From positions 1,514,001 through 1,578,000 of the forward strand of contig NZ_JABXWB010000005.1 in the NCBI RefSeq assembly GCF_013375555.1: a DNA stretch of 64,000 nt, in the 5' to 3' direction. This document shows, one piece after another, positions 44,783-53,825 of the stretch. The first letter of the stretch is position 1, and each line of letters begins with the position of its first letter. Made by a program: the position numbers and the translations under genes. This DNA is from Sphingobium sp. EM0848. Its GTDB lineage: Bacteria > Pseudomonadota > Alphaproteobacteria > Sphingomonadales > Sphingomonadaceae. Below the pieces are notes generated by a model. The model was not told the DNA's origin and did no database searches. It saw nothing but the letters and a program-made list of their open reading frames with translations.

Positions 44783-45546
44783 GCAGTCCGTCCCCCGAGC
44801 TGTTACTGGCCAGCCACCTCAAGACGCTCAAGCTACCAACCTTCCTGCGCGAGCATGACAAGCTGGCCCGGCGATGCGCGGCCGAGGGCGCAGATCACGT
44901 CCGCTACCTTGCCCGGCTTGTCGAACTGGAGCTGATCGACCGGGAACGCCGGATGGTCGAGCGCCGGATCAAGGCTGCGAAGTTCCCGGCCGCCAAGAGC
45001 CTCGACAGCTTCGACTTTGCCGCGATCCCCAAGCTCAACAAGATGCAGGTGCTGGAACTGGCACGCTGCGACTGGATCAACCGCCGCGAGAACGTCATAG
45101 CCCTTGGTCCCTCGGGAACCGGCAAGACCCATGTGGCGATCGGCCTCGGCCTTGCCGCCTGCCAGAAGGGCCTGACGGTCGGCTTCACCACCGCGTCCGC
45201 GCTGGTCAGCGCGATGATGGAGGCACGCGACGAACGCCGCCTTCTGCGCCTCCACAAGCAAATGGCCGGATACAAGCTCCTCATCATCGATGAACTGGGG
45301 TTCGTGCCGCTCTCGAAAACCGGCGCGGAACTGCTGTTCGAGCTGATCTCGCAGCGTTACGAGCGCGGCTCGACGCTGATCACCAGCAACTTGCCGTTCG
45401 ACGAGTGGACCGAAACGTTCGGCTCCGAGCGCCTGACAGGCGCGCTCCTCGACCGGCTTACCCACCACGTCTCCATACTCGAGATGAACGGAGAGAGCTA
45501 TCGTCTGGCCCAAAGCCAGGCGCGCAAGGCACGCTCCAACCCCTGA
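44779..45546 (+). CDS. istB: IS21-family helper ATPase IstB
   Basis: 255 residues. Walker A ALGPSGTGKTHVAIGLG (residues ~110-126), Walker B LLIIDELGFVPLS, sensor-like STLITSNLPFDEW. AAA+ DnaC-like protein that loads IstA on target DNA. Intact and coupled to istA. Confidence 0.95.
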   Translation: MSSPSPELLLASHLKTLKLPTFLREHDKLARRCAAEGADHVRYLARLVELELIDRERRMVERRIKAAKFPAAKSLDSFDFAAIPKLNKMQVLELARCDWINRRENVIALGPSGTGKTHVAIGLGLAACQKGLTVGFTTASALVSAMMEARDERRLLRLHKQMAGYKLLIIDELGFVPLSKTGAELLFELISQRYERGSTLITSNLPFDEWTETFGSERLTGALLDRLTHHVSILEMNGESYRLAQSQARKARSNP

Positions 45547-45672
45547 CAGAAAAGACCATCCGTGTGTTGGCGACCCCCACTCGGGCTACGCCCTCGCGGC
45601 GCTCGCCAGCACACGGATCACCCGGCCTGATTTTGCGCCGCCCAATGGCCGACTTTTACTCCGCCGTTGACA

Positions 45673-45860
45673 CGCAGTGCTTCCTGCTCGTCGCGGCCCG
45701 ACATTCCGGTAGCGACGATCCGCGGGATACCGCCCTTGGCGCGCACGGCATCGCAAAAGTGATTGCCGCGATACGCGCTATCGGCAAACACCTCGCCAGG
45801 GTTGCAACCGCAGATCGGGGCCGCCGCCGCGTGCTCGGAAATTTTGCATAGTGTAATTGC
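45673..45860 (-). pseudogene. Older transposase remnant, central part
   Basis: Reverse strand: CGCNPGEVFADSAYRGNHFC, DAVRAKGGIPRIVATGMSGR, the second-Asp region of an IS5-type DDE transposase. It stops at the IS21 target duplication and resumes with the fragment at 43037-43166 on the far side. The N-terminal part is missing. Confidence 0.6.
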
Positions 45861-46004
45861 TGCAGAGTGGTCTCCTCCTCGTTCATTTATCGCGATTTTT
45901 ATCGCGATTTTTCGTTGATCGTTCAGCAGCCTATGTACATGATCGCGAAAGCCGCAAAAATCTGCGGTTTTCGGCTGACTGATATTCGGCGGATTTTGCG
46001 CCAT

Positions 46005-46694
46005 AGCGGTTTTTGGTACTGCAATGGTGGACTGATCCTGTAGATGAACAACCTCGTCATGCAGCGGTTCAAGTTAGGCGTTTGGATAGCGCTAATTCGG
46101 TATAATCACCCAGCTTTTCAAGCAAGGCAGTCGGAGGGTGGAATTTGAATATCGTTGCATATCAAAAATGCAACCTTGAAGATCGGGTCACGAGAAAATA
46201 TTGACTTTGGTATCATGTGGTTTCATAAGGTTGTTAAGAGTCCAATATGGTTGTTGATTATTTTGTTGGTCTCTACATTTTTTATTGATAACTTGTTTTT
46301 AATATCCAGTGATGTGCGTGTATATTTGGAATCCTGCTCCCGTCTCAAGAGGGGGTGGGAAATCTCATGAAGCTCTGATCGTTATGACGATGTTGGTTGC
46401 CTTGTTCGTGATCGCAACAGGAGTTTGCACAGCGGTTATTTAGGATCAAATCATCGAGAATATTGAATGTCTCGATTCCGGCATTGAACATCATATCTTC
46501 GCCGATGCCAAACAGTTCTGTGAGGCGAAGGTAGGAGATGTCAATGCCGGGGTAAAAATACTTCATGACGACGTCTTGGTCGAAATCTTGATAAAATTTG
46601 AGCGAATATTCCATTAATGGATCAAGAGCGCTGTTTCAAGAAGATTGACAATAAATCATCTTGGCCAAACGACTATTGCATCATTGATCATCCT
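46005..46694. other. AT-rich stretch without a convincing gene
   Basis: Base composition drops sharply compared with the flanks. A 71-codon plus-strand frame at 46155-46370 has one hydrophobic span (PIWLLIILLVSTFFIDNLFL) and an 89-codon minus-strand frame lies at 46345-46614, but neither has a good ribosome binding site or a known family. Just before this stretch, ATCGCGATTTTT is repeated in tandem near 45890-45915. Confidence 0.4.
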
Positions 46695-47411
46695 TCAGTC
46701 GAGATAGTGGAAATCGAACTGGGATGTGGGAACGATATCGATGCGCGAGAAGTCGATAAAGCCCGCGCAACTGTCCATCATCGCTGTCTGATTGGCGGCA
46801 AGCTTCTCCTCATTGCCAACTGCGTCGAAGAAGGCGCTTGGGTCCGTCATGGCCTCCAGTGCGAAGCATTCTTCGACAAAGGCGTCATAGGCGGGAGCAT
46901 CGTCCGTCAGCGGCTTGACGATGAGGTTCTGGACATATTCGAAATTGGCCTGTGTTTCGATGGCCACGCGCGTATGGTGAGAATGCCAGTGGCTGATCGC
47001 CGCCTCGCGCGTCATGTCGGAACGGAAGCTGATAAAACTCGCTTGGGCCCACCCAGTGCTGCGGCCGGGTTGGGCCGATGCGGGACGCGCCTCGGGGGCG
47101 ATGATCGTTGACTCGCAGACCAGCCAGGCAGCGAAGCGCGTGCTATGAGAAGCCAGGGCCGCATCCACCGCTGCCCTGAAGCGCCGGTTGCTCGAAGGCA
47201 TCCAGAACTGAGCTACCGCTGCCTGCTGGGGCGCCTGCCAGCACTGGGTGAGCTGTTCAGCTGGCGCCACCGTTTCATCGCGCACGTTGAGCCGGACATG
47301 GTGCGCGCCCGCTGCTTGCAGCGCCTGCGGCAAGCTGGCGAGGATGCGCGCGCTGTAGGCTTCGCGACTTTCACCTTCAGGAGCCCACAGGGCGGCAACA
47401 ACCTTCTCCAT
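46695..47411 (-). CDS. EthD-domain-like protein, full copy
   Basis: 238 residues from 47411. N-terminal half MEKVVAALWAPEGESREAYS, LNVRDETVAPAEQL; C-terminal half RSDMTREAAISHWHSHHTRV, EYVQNLIVKPL. The W-x-S/x-H-x motif after 'TREAAI' is typical of EthD/dimeric alpha-beta barrel folds, and the protein seems to hold two such units. In other actinobacterial and proteobacterial clusters EthD proteins accompany P450 or degradation enzymes. The first half is duplicated at 47632-48030. Confidence 0.7.
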   Translation of the reverse strand: MEKVVAALWAPEGESREAYSARILASLPQALQAAGAHHVRLNVRDETVAPAEQLTQCWQAPQQAAVAQFWMPSSNRRFRAAVDAALASHSTRFAAWLVCESTIIAPEARPASAQPGRSTGWAQASFISFRSDMTREAAISHWHSHHTRVAIETQANFEYVQNLIVKPLTDDAPAYDAFVEECFALEAMTDPSAFFDAVGNEEKLAANQTAMMDSCAGFIDFSRIDIVPTSQFDFHYLD

Positions 47412-47465
47412 TTTCTCGTGCTCCGTTTTTTCGAAATTTGGCTGTCCGCTCTGCAGCGGAATGGT
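47412..47465 (-). repeat. Duplicated 3' end of the SDR gene
   Basis: The reverse strand here encodes TIPLQSGQPNFE directly before the full EthD-like gene, matching TIPLDGGQANFD, the last residues of the SDR at 48046-48807 that precede the truncated copy. The duplicated unit therefore included the SDR 3' end. Confidence 0.65.
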
Positions 47466-47631
47466 TTTGCTGTTCCATGGCTGCCCGCCTGATACACGCT
47501 GGCAATAATGACGGATTGGTCCAGCCTTTGGATTTGACAATCGGTCCAATGAGCCTCAGAATGCCTCATAAGGTTGCCGTTGGAAAATTGTTGGTAGTGG
47601 CGACTGAGGTTCTTGGAAAAATCCATTAAAA

Positions 47632-48030
47632 TCAATTTGCTATTGGGTTGGTGTGGCTGGCTTGGCTCCACCCGGAACTGCGGCTGGGTTGGGCCGATGC
47701 GGGACGGGCGTCGGGCGCGATGATCGTTGACTCACAGACTAACCACGCGGCGAAGTGCGCGCTATGAGAAGCCAGCGCCGCATCCACCTCTCCCCGGAAG
47801 CGCCGGTTGCTCGAAGGCATCCAGAACTGAGCTACCGCCGCCTGCTGCGGCGCCTGCCAACGCTGGATGAGTTGCTCGGCTGGCGCCACCGTTTCATCGC
47901 GCACGTTGAGCCGGACATGGCGCGCTCCCGCCGCTCGCAGCGCTTGCGGCAGGCTGGCGAGGATGCGCGCACCATAGGCTTCGCGACTTTCACCTTCAGG
48001 TGCCCACAGGGCGGCAACAACCTTCTCCAT
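47632..48030 (-). CDS. EthD-domain-like protein, truncated copy
   Basis: 132 residues. Over its first ~125 residues it is nearly identical to the gene at 46695-47411, then ends with an unrelated ASHTNPIAN tail. The C-terminal EthD-like half with the histidine motif is missing. Starts 15 bases after the SDR stop, where the original gene should be. Likely non-functional, or a single-unit variant. Confidence 0.7.
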   Translation of the reverse strand: MEKVVAALWAPEGESREAYGARILASLPQALRAAGARHVRLNVRDETVAPAEQLIQRWQAPQQAAVAQFWMPSSNRRFRGEVDAALASHSAHFAAWLVCESTIIAPDARPASAQPSRSSGWSQASHTNPIAN

Positions 48031-48045
48031 TTTCTCTCGCTCCGT

Positions 48046-48807
48046 TCAGTCGAAATTTGCTTGCCCGCCGTCGAGCGGGATCGTCGCGCCGGTCAGATAG
48101 CGTAGGTCCTGCCCGCATAGGGCGACGATGGCGCGGCCGATATCCTGTTCCAGTTCCCCGACCCGGCCCAGCGGGATCGTGCGGAAGAAGGCGGCGGCCT
48201 CTTCCGGGTTCTTCTCGATCCACCCTTTCAGGCCGGGCGATTCGGCATGGGGCGCGATGGTGAGCACGCGAATATTGTCACCGCCCCATTCCGACGCGGC
48301 GGCACGGGTCAGTGCGCGGGTCGCTTGCTTGACCGCGCCGTAGCAGCCATAGCCCGCCATGTCCCATCTTATGCCCGCCGATGAGGCGAAGTTGATGATC
48401 GTCCCGCCACCCCGCGCCGCCATGTGCGGCCGCGCCAGCTTCATGAGGCGAAAGGATGCCAGCGGGCCGGATTCGAACCCGGCCAGAAATGCCTCGTCCG
48501 TCACCTTGTCCAAAGGACCCAGCGGGACTTCCTGCGCATTGTTGACCAGGATGTCGAGGCCGCCGAATTCGCTCACAGCCCGCTCCACGGCGGCCGTCAG
48601 ATCCTCGGCGGACTTGACGTTGCAGCCGATGGCGATGGCCCGCGCTCCGCGTTCGGCGGCGAGACGTGCGGTCTGTTCTACCTTCTCCACCGTGCGTCCC
48701 GCGAGTACCAGGCTGACGCCCTCGCTCGCCAGCGCCAGTGCAATGCCCTGGCCCACGCCCTGCCCGGCTCCGGTGATCAGGGCAGTCTTTCCCTTCAAAT
48801 CCGTCAT
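48046..48807 (-). CDS. Short-chain dehydrogenase/reductase 2
   Basis: 253 residues. ALITGAGQGVGQGIALALAS nucleotide loop, NNAQE, FASSAG (catalytic Ser) and YGCYGAVKQATRA (Tyr-x3-Lys), ending TIPLDGGQANFD. Likely in one operon with the sulfotransferase upstream and the EthD-like genes downstream. Acts on a cyclic alcohol/ketone by family analogy. Confidence 0.92.
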   Translation of the reverse strand: MTDLKGKTALITGAGQGVGQGIALALASEGVSLVLAGRTVEKVEQTARLAAERGARAIAIGCNVKSAEDLTAAVERAVSEFGGLDILVNNAQEVPLGPLDKVTDEAFLAGFESGPLASFRLMKLARPHMAARGGGTIINFASSAGIRWDMAGYGCYGAVKQATRALTRAAASEWGGDNIRVLTIAPHAESPGLKGWIEKNPEEAAAFFRTIPLGRVGELEQDIGRAIVALCGQDLRYLTGATIPLDGGQANFD

Positions 48808-48854
48808 CTCGTCCTCTCTATTAAATTGCCGGGCAGGACAGCGCTGCCCATCCG

Positions 48855-50021
48855 TTATTCCCCGATATAGCGCGCCCGATAGGCGGCGAATTCCCGCTTG
48901 ATCGCCGCTTCGTCCAGGCCGAAGCGTTCCAGCGAATAATCGTGCATCGGCCGCTGTTCGCGCCGGTTCCCCGCCAGAAATTCGCGCAGCACCTCCTCGA
49001 CATGCTCATCGACCGCGATGCCGAAGCGCGCCAGCACCCGTTCGGCCTGCGCCATGGGATGGGCGGCGACCTCGCGATAATCGATGTCGATGAAGCGATG
49101 TTCACCGATCCGCTCGCGCGCAGCCTCGAACCGGCGCATCCATTCGACCAGGCGCGGGAACCAGAAGCCGCCCACCTCCTCGTCGCTGATCGTTGCGCTC
49201 AATTTGTAGAGCGCCGCCTGCATCGAGACATAGGAGGGTACGGTCTGCACCGGATCGCGATGCGTCATGATCAGCAGCGCATCGGGAAAGGCCTTTGCCG
49301 CCACCTCGGTATAAGGCAGGTTGGACGGGCTTTTCAGGATCCATTTGCGCCCGCGCCGCGACGGGTCCTGCCATTGCAGATAGCGCAGGATCGTCTTCAG
49401 GTCCTCATGCCCGCGCGACTGGTCATAATCGTTCAGCCACGCCGCGAAGCTGGGCACGAAGCTCATCCCCTCCACCATGGTGCTGACGAACATCTGGCCC
49501 AGGATCAATATCTCCTCATCCGGCGCATCGGGCTCGAGCGGGTGGATGGAGGCCAGTTCCGGCGCCGCCTGCAACCATCCCTCGATCATCGCGTCCGCAT
49601 AGGCGCGCCGCTCGACGGGCTCGCCGCGCTGCTCGCCGGGGAAGGGGGCGAAATTCTGCGCTTCATACCATTTGATCCCGGTCATGCCGGGGGCGCTGGC
49701 CAGCAGGCGCTGGAATATCGTGCTCCCTGTGCGCGGCAGGCCCAATATGATGCCCGCCACTTCCACCTGTTCGTCCAATATTTCGGGATGACGCTTGATA
49801 TCCTCCACCATGCGCAGGCGGCTGACCAGCCCCTTGACGATGGTTTCGGTCTGCGCGCTTTGGCCCGCCGGGGTCAGCCGCCCTTCGCGATTGATTGCCT
49901 CCAGAAAGCAATCCATGGGTTCGAGGAACCACGGGTCACCAAAATCGCTGAGGCCCGCGCGCTCACGCGCCGCTTGCAACAGTGCTTCGCGGTCGAGCGG
50001 GGTCTGGGGCGGGCTGACCAT
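48855..50021 (-). CDS. Sulfotransferase family protein
   Basis: 388 residues from 50021, with AGAGGAAG upstream. The PAPS 5'-phosphosulfate loop is IILGLPRTGSTIFQRLLA (residues ~91-108); the 3'-phosphate part is LLIMTHRDPVQTVPSY. This is the bacterial stf-type family with a long N-terminal segment (WFLEPMDCFLEAINREGRL). It transfers sulfate from PAPS to an alcohol. Its presence in a degradation cluster is unusual; it may work on a hydroxylated intermediate or a cell lipid. Confidence 0.85.
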   Translation of the reverse strand: MVSPPQTPLDREALLQAARERAGLSDFGDPWFLEPMDCFLEAINREGRLTPAGQSAQTETIVKGLVSRLRMVEDIKRHPEILDEQVEVAGIILGLPRTGSTIFQRLLASAPGMTGIKWYEAQNFAPFPGEQRGEPVERRAYADAMIEGWLQAAPELASIHPLEPDAPDEEILILGQMFVSTMVEGMSFVPSFAAWLNDYDQSRGHEDLKTILRYLQWQDPSRRGRKWILKSPSNLPYTEVAAKAFPDALLIMTHRDPVQTVPSYVSMQAALYKLSATISDEEVGGFWFPRLVEWMRRFEAARERIGEHRFIDIDYREVAAHPMAQAERVLARFGIAVDEHVEEVLREFLAGNRREQRPMHDYSLERFGLDEAAIKREFAAYRARYIGE

Positions 50022-50282
50022 GATATTCTTCCTCTCCAATGGGTGATGCATAGTGCAAACTGTCTCTATGCGTATTTATAACCCAAATCTAATCTGCATA
50101 ATCCCATATGGGAGGGCAGCTCATCGCTACCATGTCATGATGCCATGAATCTTTCAACGAACCTGCCTTGTTCTCTTTTTTGTTGGAATGAGGCAATCTG
50201 TCATATAGCTACGCGTTAATGGCAAGAAATATAAAATTGTCACTATTTTGCGTATGAGTTTGTTCATCTGAGAGGAGGGGCC

Positions 50283-50750
50283 ATGCTGTCCTTGCAGGAA
50301 ATGTCCGATCGGCTGGAGATTCAGGATATCCTCGCCCGTTACAGCCATGCGATCGATGCGCGGGATTGGGATGCGCTGGACGACATCTTCACCCATGATG
50401 CGGTGATCGACTATAGCGAGACGGGTGGTGCCAGGGGCAGTGTGGCGCAGATTAAGCGCTGGCTGGCTGTCGCGATGGAGCGCTTTCCCTTCTTCCAGCA
50501 TATGGTCGCGACCCCGAAGCTTGATCTGGACGGCGACAGTGCGCGCTGCCGCTCGATTCTGTTCAATCCCATGCTTCACCGCGCCGATGATGGGACGGAA
50601 CAGCTTTTCTTCGTCGGCCTCTGGTATCGCGACCGGCTGGTCCGCACCGAGTGCGGCTGGCGTATCGCGGAACGTTATGAGGAAATGGGTTATGCCCATA
50701 ACGCCCCGCCCATGCCGCCCATCCCGTCATTGGCCGAAACCGACCGCTGA
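50283..50750 (+). CDS. SnoaL/NTF2-like protein 2
   Basis: 155 residues with AGGAGGGG upstream. RLEIQDILARYSHAIDARDW, ALDDIFTHDAVIDYS and MVATPKLDLDGDSARCRS are the typical helices and strands of SnoaL_4-type proteins near aromatic-ring or steroid genes. Divergent from the sulfotransferase operon, convergent with SDR 3. Confidence 0.82.
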   Translation: MLSLQEMSDRLEIQDILARYSHAIDARDWDALDDIFTHDAVIDYSETGGARGSVAQIKRWLAVAMERFPFFQHMVATPKLDLDGDSARCRSILFNPMLHRADDGTEQLFFVGLWYRDRLVRTECGWRIAERYEEMGYAHNAPPMPPIPSLAETDR

Positions 50751-50779
50751 CGGGTGTACAGGGGGCAACTCACCTTCGT

Positions 50780-51568
50780 TCAGGGCGCCATCCAGTGTCC
50801 GCCATTCACATCCAGCGTTGCGCCGCTCACGACGCGGGCATAATCGGACACCAGCATCAGCACTGCCCGGGCGCAGTCATCCTCGGGCGGAATGATGCCG
50901 ATCGGAATATCCTTCGTAATGCCGCGCACCACATCCTCGCGGTTCAGCCCGGCATCGACTTGTGACTGGATATGCTGCTCCACCGGCGCGCCGTGTATCC
51001 AGCCCATACGGCAGGTGTTGACGCGAATGCCATAGCGGCCAAGGTCGGTCGCCATATATTTGCTGAGCGTGTTGAGTGCGCCTTTCGCAACGGCATAGCT
51101 CATTTCCATGCCATGTTCGGTGCCAAAGGGGCGAACCGACGCCATGGTCGATACGTTCACCACTGCGCCGCCGTCCCTCAGATAGGGAATGCAGGCCTGC
51201 GTCAGCCGCAGCGCGCCCACGCAATTGACGTCAAAGGTCTTGGCGAAATCGGCCGGGTCGCCATTTTCGACAAAGGCCCAGTCGCCATGGAAATAGGCAC
51301 TATTGATCAGGCCATGGACCCGCCCGCCAAAGGCCTGGGCTGCCTGTCGTGCCAGCGCTGCGCACTGGTCCGCGTCCGACACGTCGCAGGAAACGGCGAT
51401 GGCCTTGCCGCCCGCATCGACGATTTCGCTCCGCACCTGTTCCAGAAAGCCCGCATTGCGCGCGCTGAGAACCACGCTTGCGCCCTCACGTGCCGCGATC
51501 CGCGCCAGTGCCTGACCCATGCCGGGCCCGACCCCGCTGACGATCACGACCTTGTCCTTCAGCAGCAT
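50780..51568 (-). CDS. Short-chain dehydrogenase/reductase 3
   Basis: 262 residues from 51568, with GGAGAGGAAG upstream. VVIVSGVGPGMGQALARIAA has a GxGxGMG loop, a variant of the classic T-G-x3-G-x-G since Thr is replaced by Ser. Catalytic Ser in NVSTMASVRPF, and YAVAKGALNTL has the Tyr-x3-Lys. Seems intact. Divergent from the Rieske oxygenase. Confidence 0.9.
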   Translation of the reverse strand: MLLKDKVVIVSGVGPGMGQALARIAAREGASVVLSARNAGFLEQVRSEIVDAGGKAIAVSCDVSDADQCAALARQAAQAFGGRVHGLINSAYFHGDWAFVENGDPADFAKTFDVNCVGALRLTQACIPYLRDGGAVVNVSTMASVRPFGTEHGMEMSYAVAKGALNTLSKYMATDLGRYGIRVNTCRMGWIHGAPVEQHIQSQVDAGLNREDVVRGITKDIPIGIIPPEDDCARAVLMLVSDYARVVSGATLDVNGGHWMAP

Positions 51569-51819
51569 CTCTTCCTCTCCTTTTGACATCTGGCCGGGCA
51601 AGGCGCGATTCGCCCGCCGGTTCAGTTCCTGGAAATCCTAATGCGCAGGATTTTTGGCGATAACAAGGACGCAATAAACAATGAAATTGCGCATTAGTTT
51701 ATCATTTGCGTAGAATGATGCCGATTTTTCCGATGTGGATGGCACCTCTTCTCTGGCGCCCTTTGCCCAACCATGCTAAGGCATGGGCAGACCACGAACG
51801 CTGTCTAGAGGATGTGAGC

Positions 51820-52899
51820 ATGGCAAAGTCTGCGGACTACCGTCTGGGTGAATATGATTTCCCGCGCGGCTGGTTCATGATCGGCGAAAGCGCGGAAGCG
51901 ACGTCGACACCCACCGCGATCCGATATTTCGGACAGGATCTGGTGATTTATCGGGGCGAAAGCGGCAAGCCCTATGTGGTGGAGGCCTATTGCCCGCATA
52001 TGGGCGCGCATCTGGCGAAGAACACGACGTCCTATATCGTGCGCGACGGCGAGCAGGTGGAGGGTGAATCGATCCGCTGCCCGTTCCACGGCTGGCGCTA
52101 TGGCCCGGACGGCCAGTGCAACCACATTCCCTATTCGGACTTCATGCCCAAGGCGGCGAAGCTGAAGACTTTCCCCGTGATCGAACGCGCCGGCACCATC
52201 TGGGTCTGGCACGATCCCGAAGGGCTGGAGCCGAATTTCGATCTGCCCGATTTCGGCGGCCATTGGGACCAGCCGGGCTGGGTGAACTGGAAGATCGACT
52301 TCATGGGCGATCTTGACATCCATCCCATCGAGGTGGTCGACAATATGGCCGACTATGGTCATTTCGTCCCGATCCATGGCGCGAAGGACTTCGTCTATTT
52401 CGCCAATGAGTTCAAGGATCACATCGTCCACCAATATTATGCCGCCGGGCACCGCACGCTGACGCTCAATCCGGAAGACGTGCTGACACTCGATACCTGG
52501 TATACCGGCCCGTCGATCCTCCAGTCGGAGATGGAGGGAACGTTCAACTCCTTCATCCTGATCACTCACACGCCGATCGAGGACGGCAAGATCCGCGTCT
52601 GGCACGGTCTGATGGTGCAGGTGAACGACGGCTCCGCGCCCGTCACCGATGAACTGCGCGCCGCCGCGCTGGAATATCAGGAAGGCAGCCGCCTGGCCTT
52701 CGCCCAGGATGTGGAGATCTGGCAGAACAAGCGCGCCTGCCTCAACCCGCTGGTGGTCCCCAATGACGGACCCTATGGCAAGGTTCGCCTGTGGTACAAG
52801 CAGTTCTACAACCCGCGTGACAAGGCGCCTGAACTGCAAAAGCGCGCTAACGGGTCTCATGTGACGCTTGACAAGCGCAACTCCACCGCAGCCGCATAA
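51820..52899 (+). CDS. Rieske non-heme iron oxygenase, KshA-like
   Basis: 359 residues from 51820. Rieske cluster CPHMGAHL (Cys/His pair one) and CPFHGWRYGPDG (pair two, residues ~88-99); mononuclear iron site NMADYGHFVPIHG with His-x4-His. Layout and the PFDLP-like linker before the catalytic domain recall 3-ketosteroid 9-alpha-hydroxylase oxygenase (KshA), a ring-opening step of steroid breakdown. The reductase partner is not in the window. Followed 13 bases later by SDR 4. The steroid substrate is an inference. Confidence 0.88.
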   Translation: MAKSADYRLGEYDFPRGWFMIGESAEATSTPTAIRYFGQDLVIYRGESGKPYVVEAYCPHMGAHLAKNTTSYIVRDGEQVEGESIRCPFHGWRYGPDGQCNHIPYSDFMPKAAKLKTFPVIERAGTIWVWHDPEGLEPNFDLPDFGGHWDQPGWVNWKIDFMGDLDIHPIEVVDNMADYGHFVPIHGAKDFVYFANEFKDHIVHQYYAAGHRTLTLNPEDVLTLDTWYTGPSILQSEMEGTFNSFILITHTPIEDGKIRVWHGLMVQVNDGSAPVTDELRAAALEYQEGSRLAFAQDVEIWQNKRACLNPLVVPNDGPYGKVRLWYKQFYNPRDKAPELQKRANGSHVTLDKRNSTAAA

Positions 52900-52912
52900 G
52901 AGGGAGAGAGAC

Positions 52913-53776
52913 ATGGGTCGGAGTGAACGTCCGGTGGCTATCGTCACCGGCGCCAGCAGGGGCGCGGGCCGCGGGATCGCGGCGGCGCTGGGGGAAAAGG
53001 GCTATCGCGTCTATGTGACGGGCCGCACGGTGCGCGAAGGCGACGCCGCGTTGCCGGGCACCATCGGCGCGACCGCCGCGCAGATCGATGCTGCAGGCGG
53101 GGAGGGCAGGGCAGTGCAGGTCGACCATGGCGACAGCGCTGCCATCGCCGCCCTGTTCGAACGGGTCCGCGATGAAAGCGGCCGCCTCGACCTGCTCGTC
53201 AACAATGTCGCGGCATTGCACGACGATCTGGTGAAGCCGGGTCCCTTCTGGGAAAAGTCGCCTGATCTGGTTGACATTCTGAATGTCGGCCTGCGTTCCC
53301 ATTATCTTGCGAGTTGGCATGCAGCGCGGATGATGGTTCCGGCGGGCAGCGGTCTTATCGCCTTCACCTCCTCTTTCGGATCGGTCTGCTATATGCATGG
53401 CCCGGCTTATGGCGCGCAGAAGGCAGGCGTGGACAAGTTCGCCGCCGATATGGGCGTCGACTTGCGCGGTACGGGCGCGGCGGCCGTCTCGCTCTGGATG
53501 GGTCCGTTGCTGACCGAGCGTAGCAAGCAGACCCTGGCTGAACATCCCGAGCAATATGAAAAGTTCATGGCCGATGCCGAAACGCCGGAATTTAACGGCC
53601 GTATCCTGGCCGCGATCCATGACGATCCGAACCTTGCGGATTTGAACGGCCAGACCCTGATCGCCGCCGAGATCGCGGAACGCTATGGCATTACCGAGGC
53701 GGGTGGGCGCAGGCCACCTTCCTACCGTGCCATGTTGGGCGATCCACGCATAGCGCATCCCGCTATCGTCGCCTGA
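52913..53776 (+). CDS. Short-chain dehydrogenase/reductase 4 (DHRS1-like)
   Basis: 287 residues from 52913. VAIVTGASRGAGRGIAAALG, NNVAAL, FTSSFGSVCYMHG and YGAQKAGVDKFA (Tyr-x3-Lys). The long insertion before the nucleotide strand (DAALPGTIGATAAQIDAAGG) is typical of the DHRS1 subfamily. In an operon with the Rieske oxygenase, so it probably acts just before or after the hydroxylation. Confidence 0.9.
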   Translation: MGRSERPVAIVTGASRGAGRGIAAALGEKGYRVYVTGRTVREGDAALPGTIGATAAQIDAAGGEGRAVQVDHGDSAAIAALFERVRDESGRLDLLVNNVAALHDDLVKPGPFWEKSPDLVDILNVGLRSHYLASWHAARMMVPAGSGLIAFTSSFGSVCYMHGPAYGAQKAGVDKFAADMGVDLRGTGAAAVSLWMGPLLTERSKQTLAEHPEQYEKFMADAETPEFNGRILAAIHDDPNLADLNGQTLIAAEIAERYGITEAGGRRPPSYRAMLGDPRIAHPAIVA

Positions 53777-53790
53777 GGGGGATGTCCAAA

Positions 53791-53821
53791 ATGCGGGAAG
53801 CCGGAGTTCGGCTTCCCGCAT
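53791..53821. terminator. 13-bp stem between convergent genes
   Basis: ATGCGGGAAGCCG and CGGCTTCCCGCAT around GAGTT. Perfect stem, no strong T-run. Confidence 0.7.
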
Positions 53822-53825
53822 GCGG

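Larger units (their letters stand above)
43167..45672 (+). mobile_element. IS21-family insertion sequence with 6-bp target duplication
   Basis: 2506 bp beginning TGAGAACGGCGG and ending in the complement of TGTCAACGGCGG. Secondary copies of a TAAAAGTC-type repeat lie inside each end, as usual for IS21. CGCAGT flanks both sides (43161-43166 and 45673-45678). Contains istA and istB. Confidence 0.92.

Noticed and set aside
46345..46614. 89-codon minus-strand frame in the AT-rich patch
   Set aside because: No ribosome binding site and no recognisable pattern; described as part of the AT-rich stretch instead.
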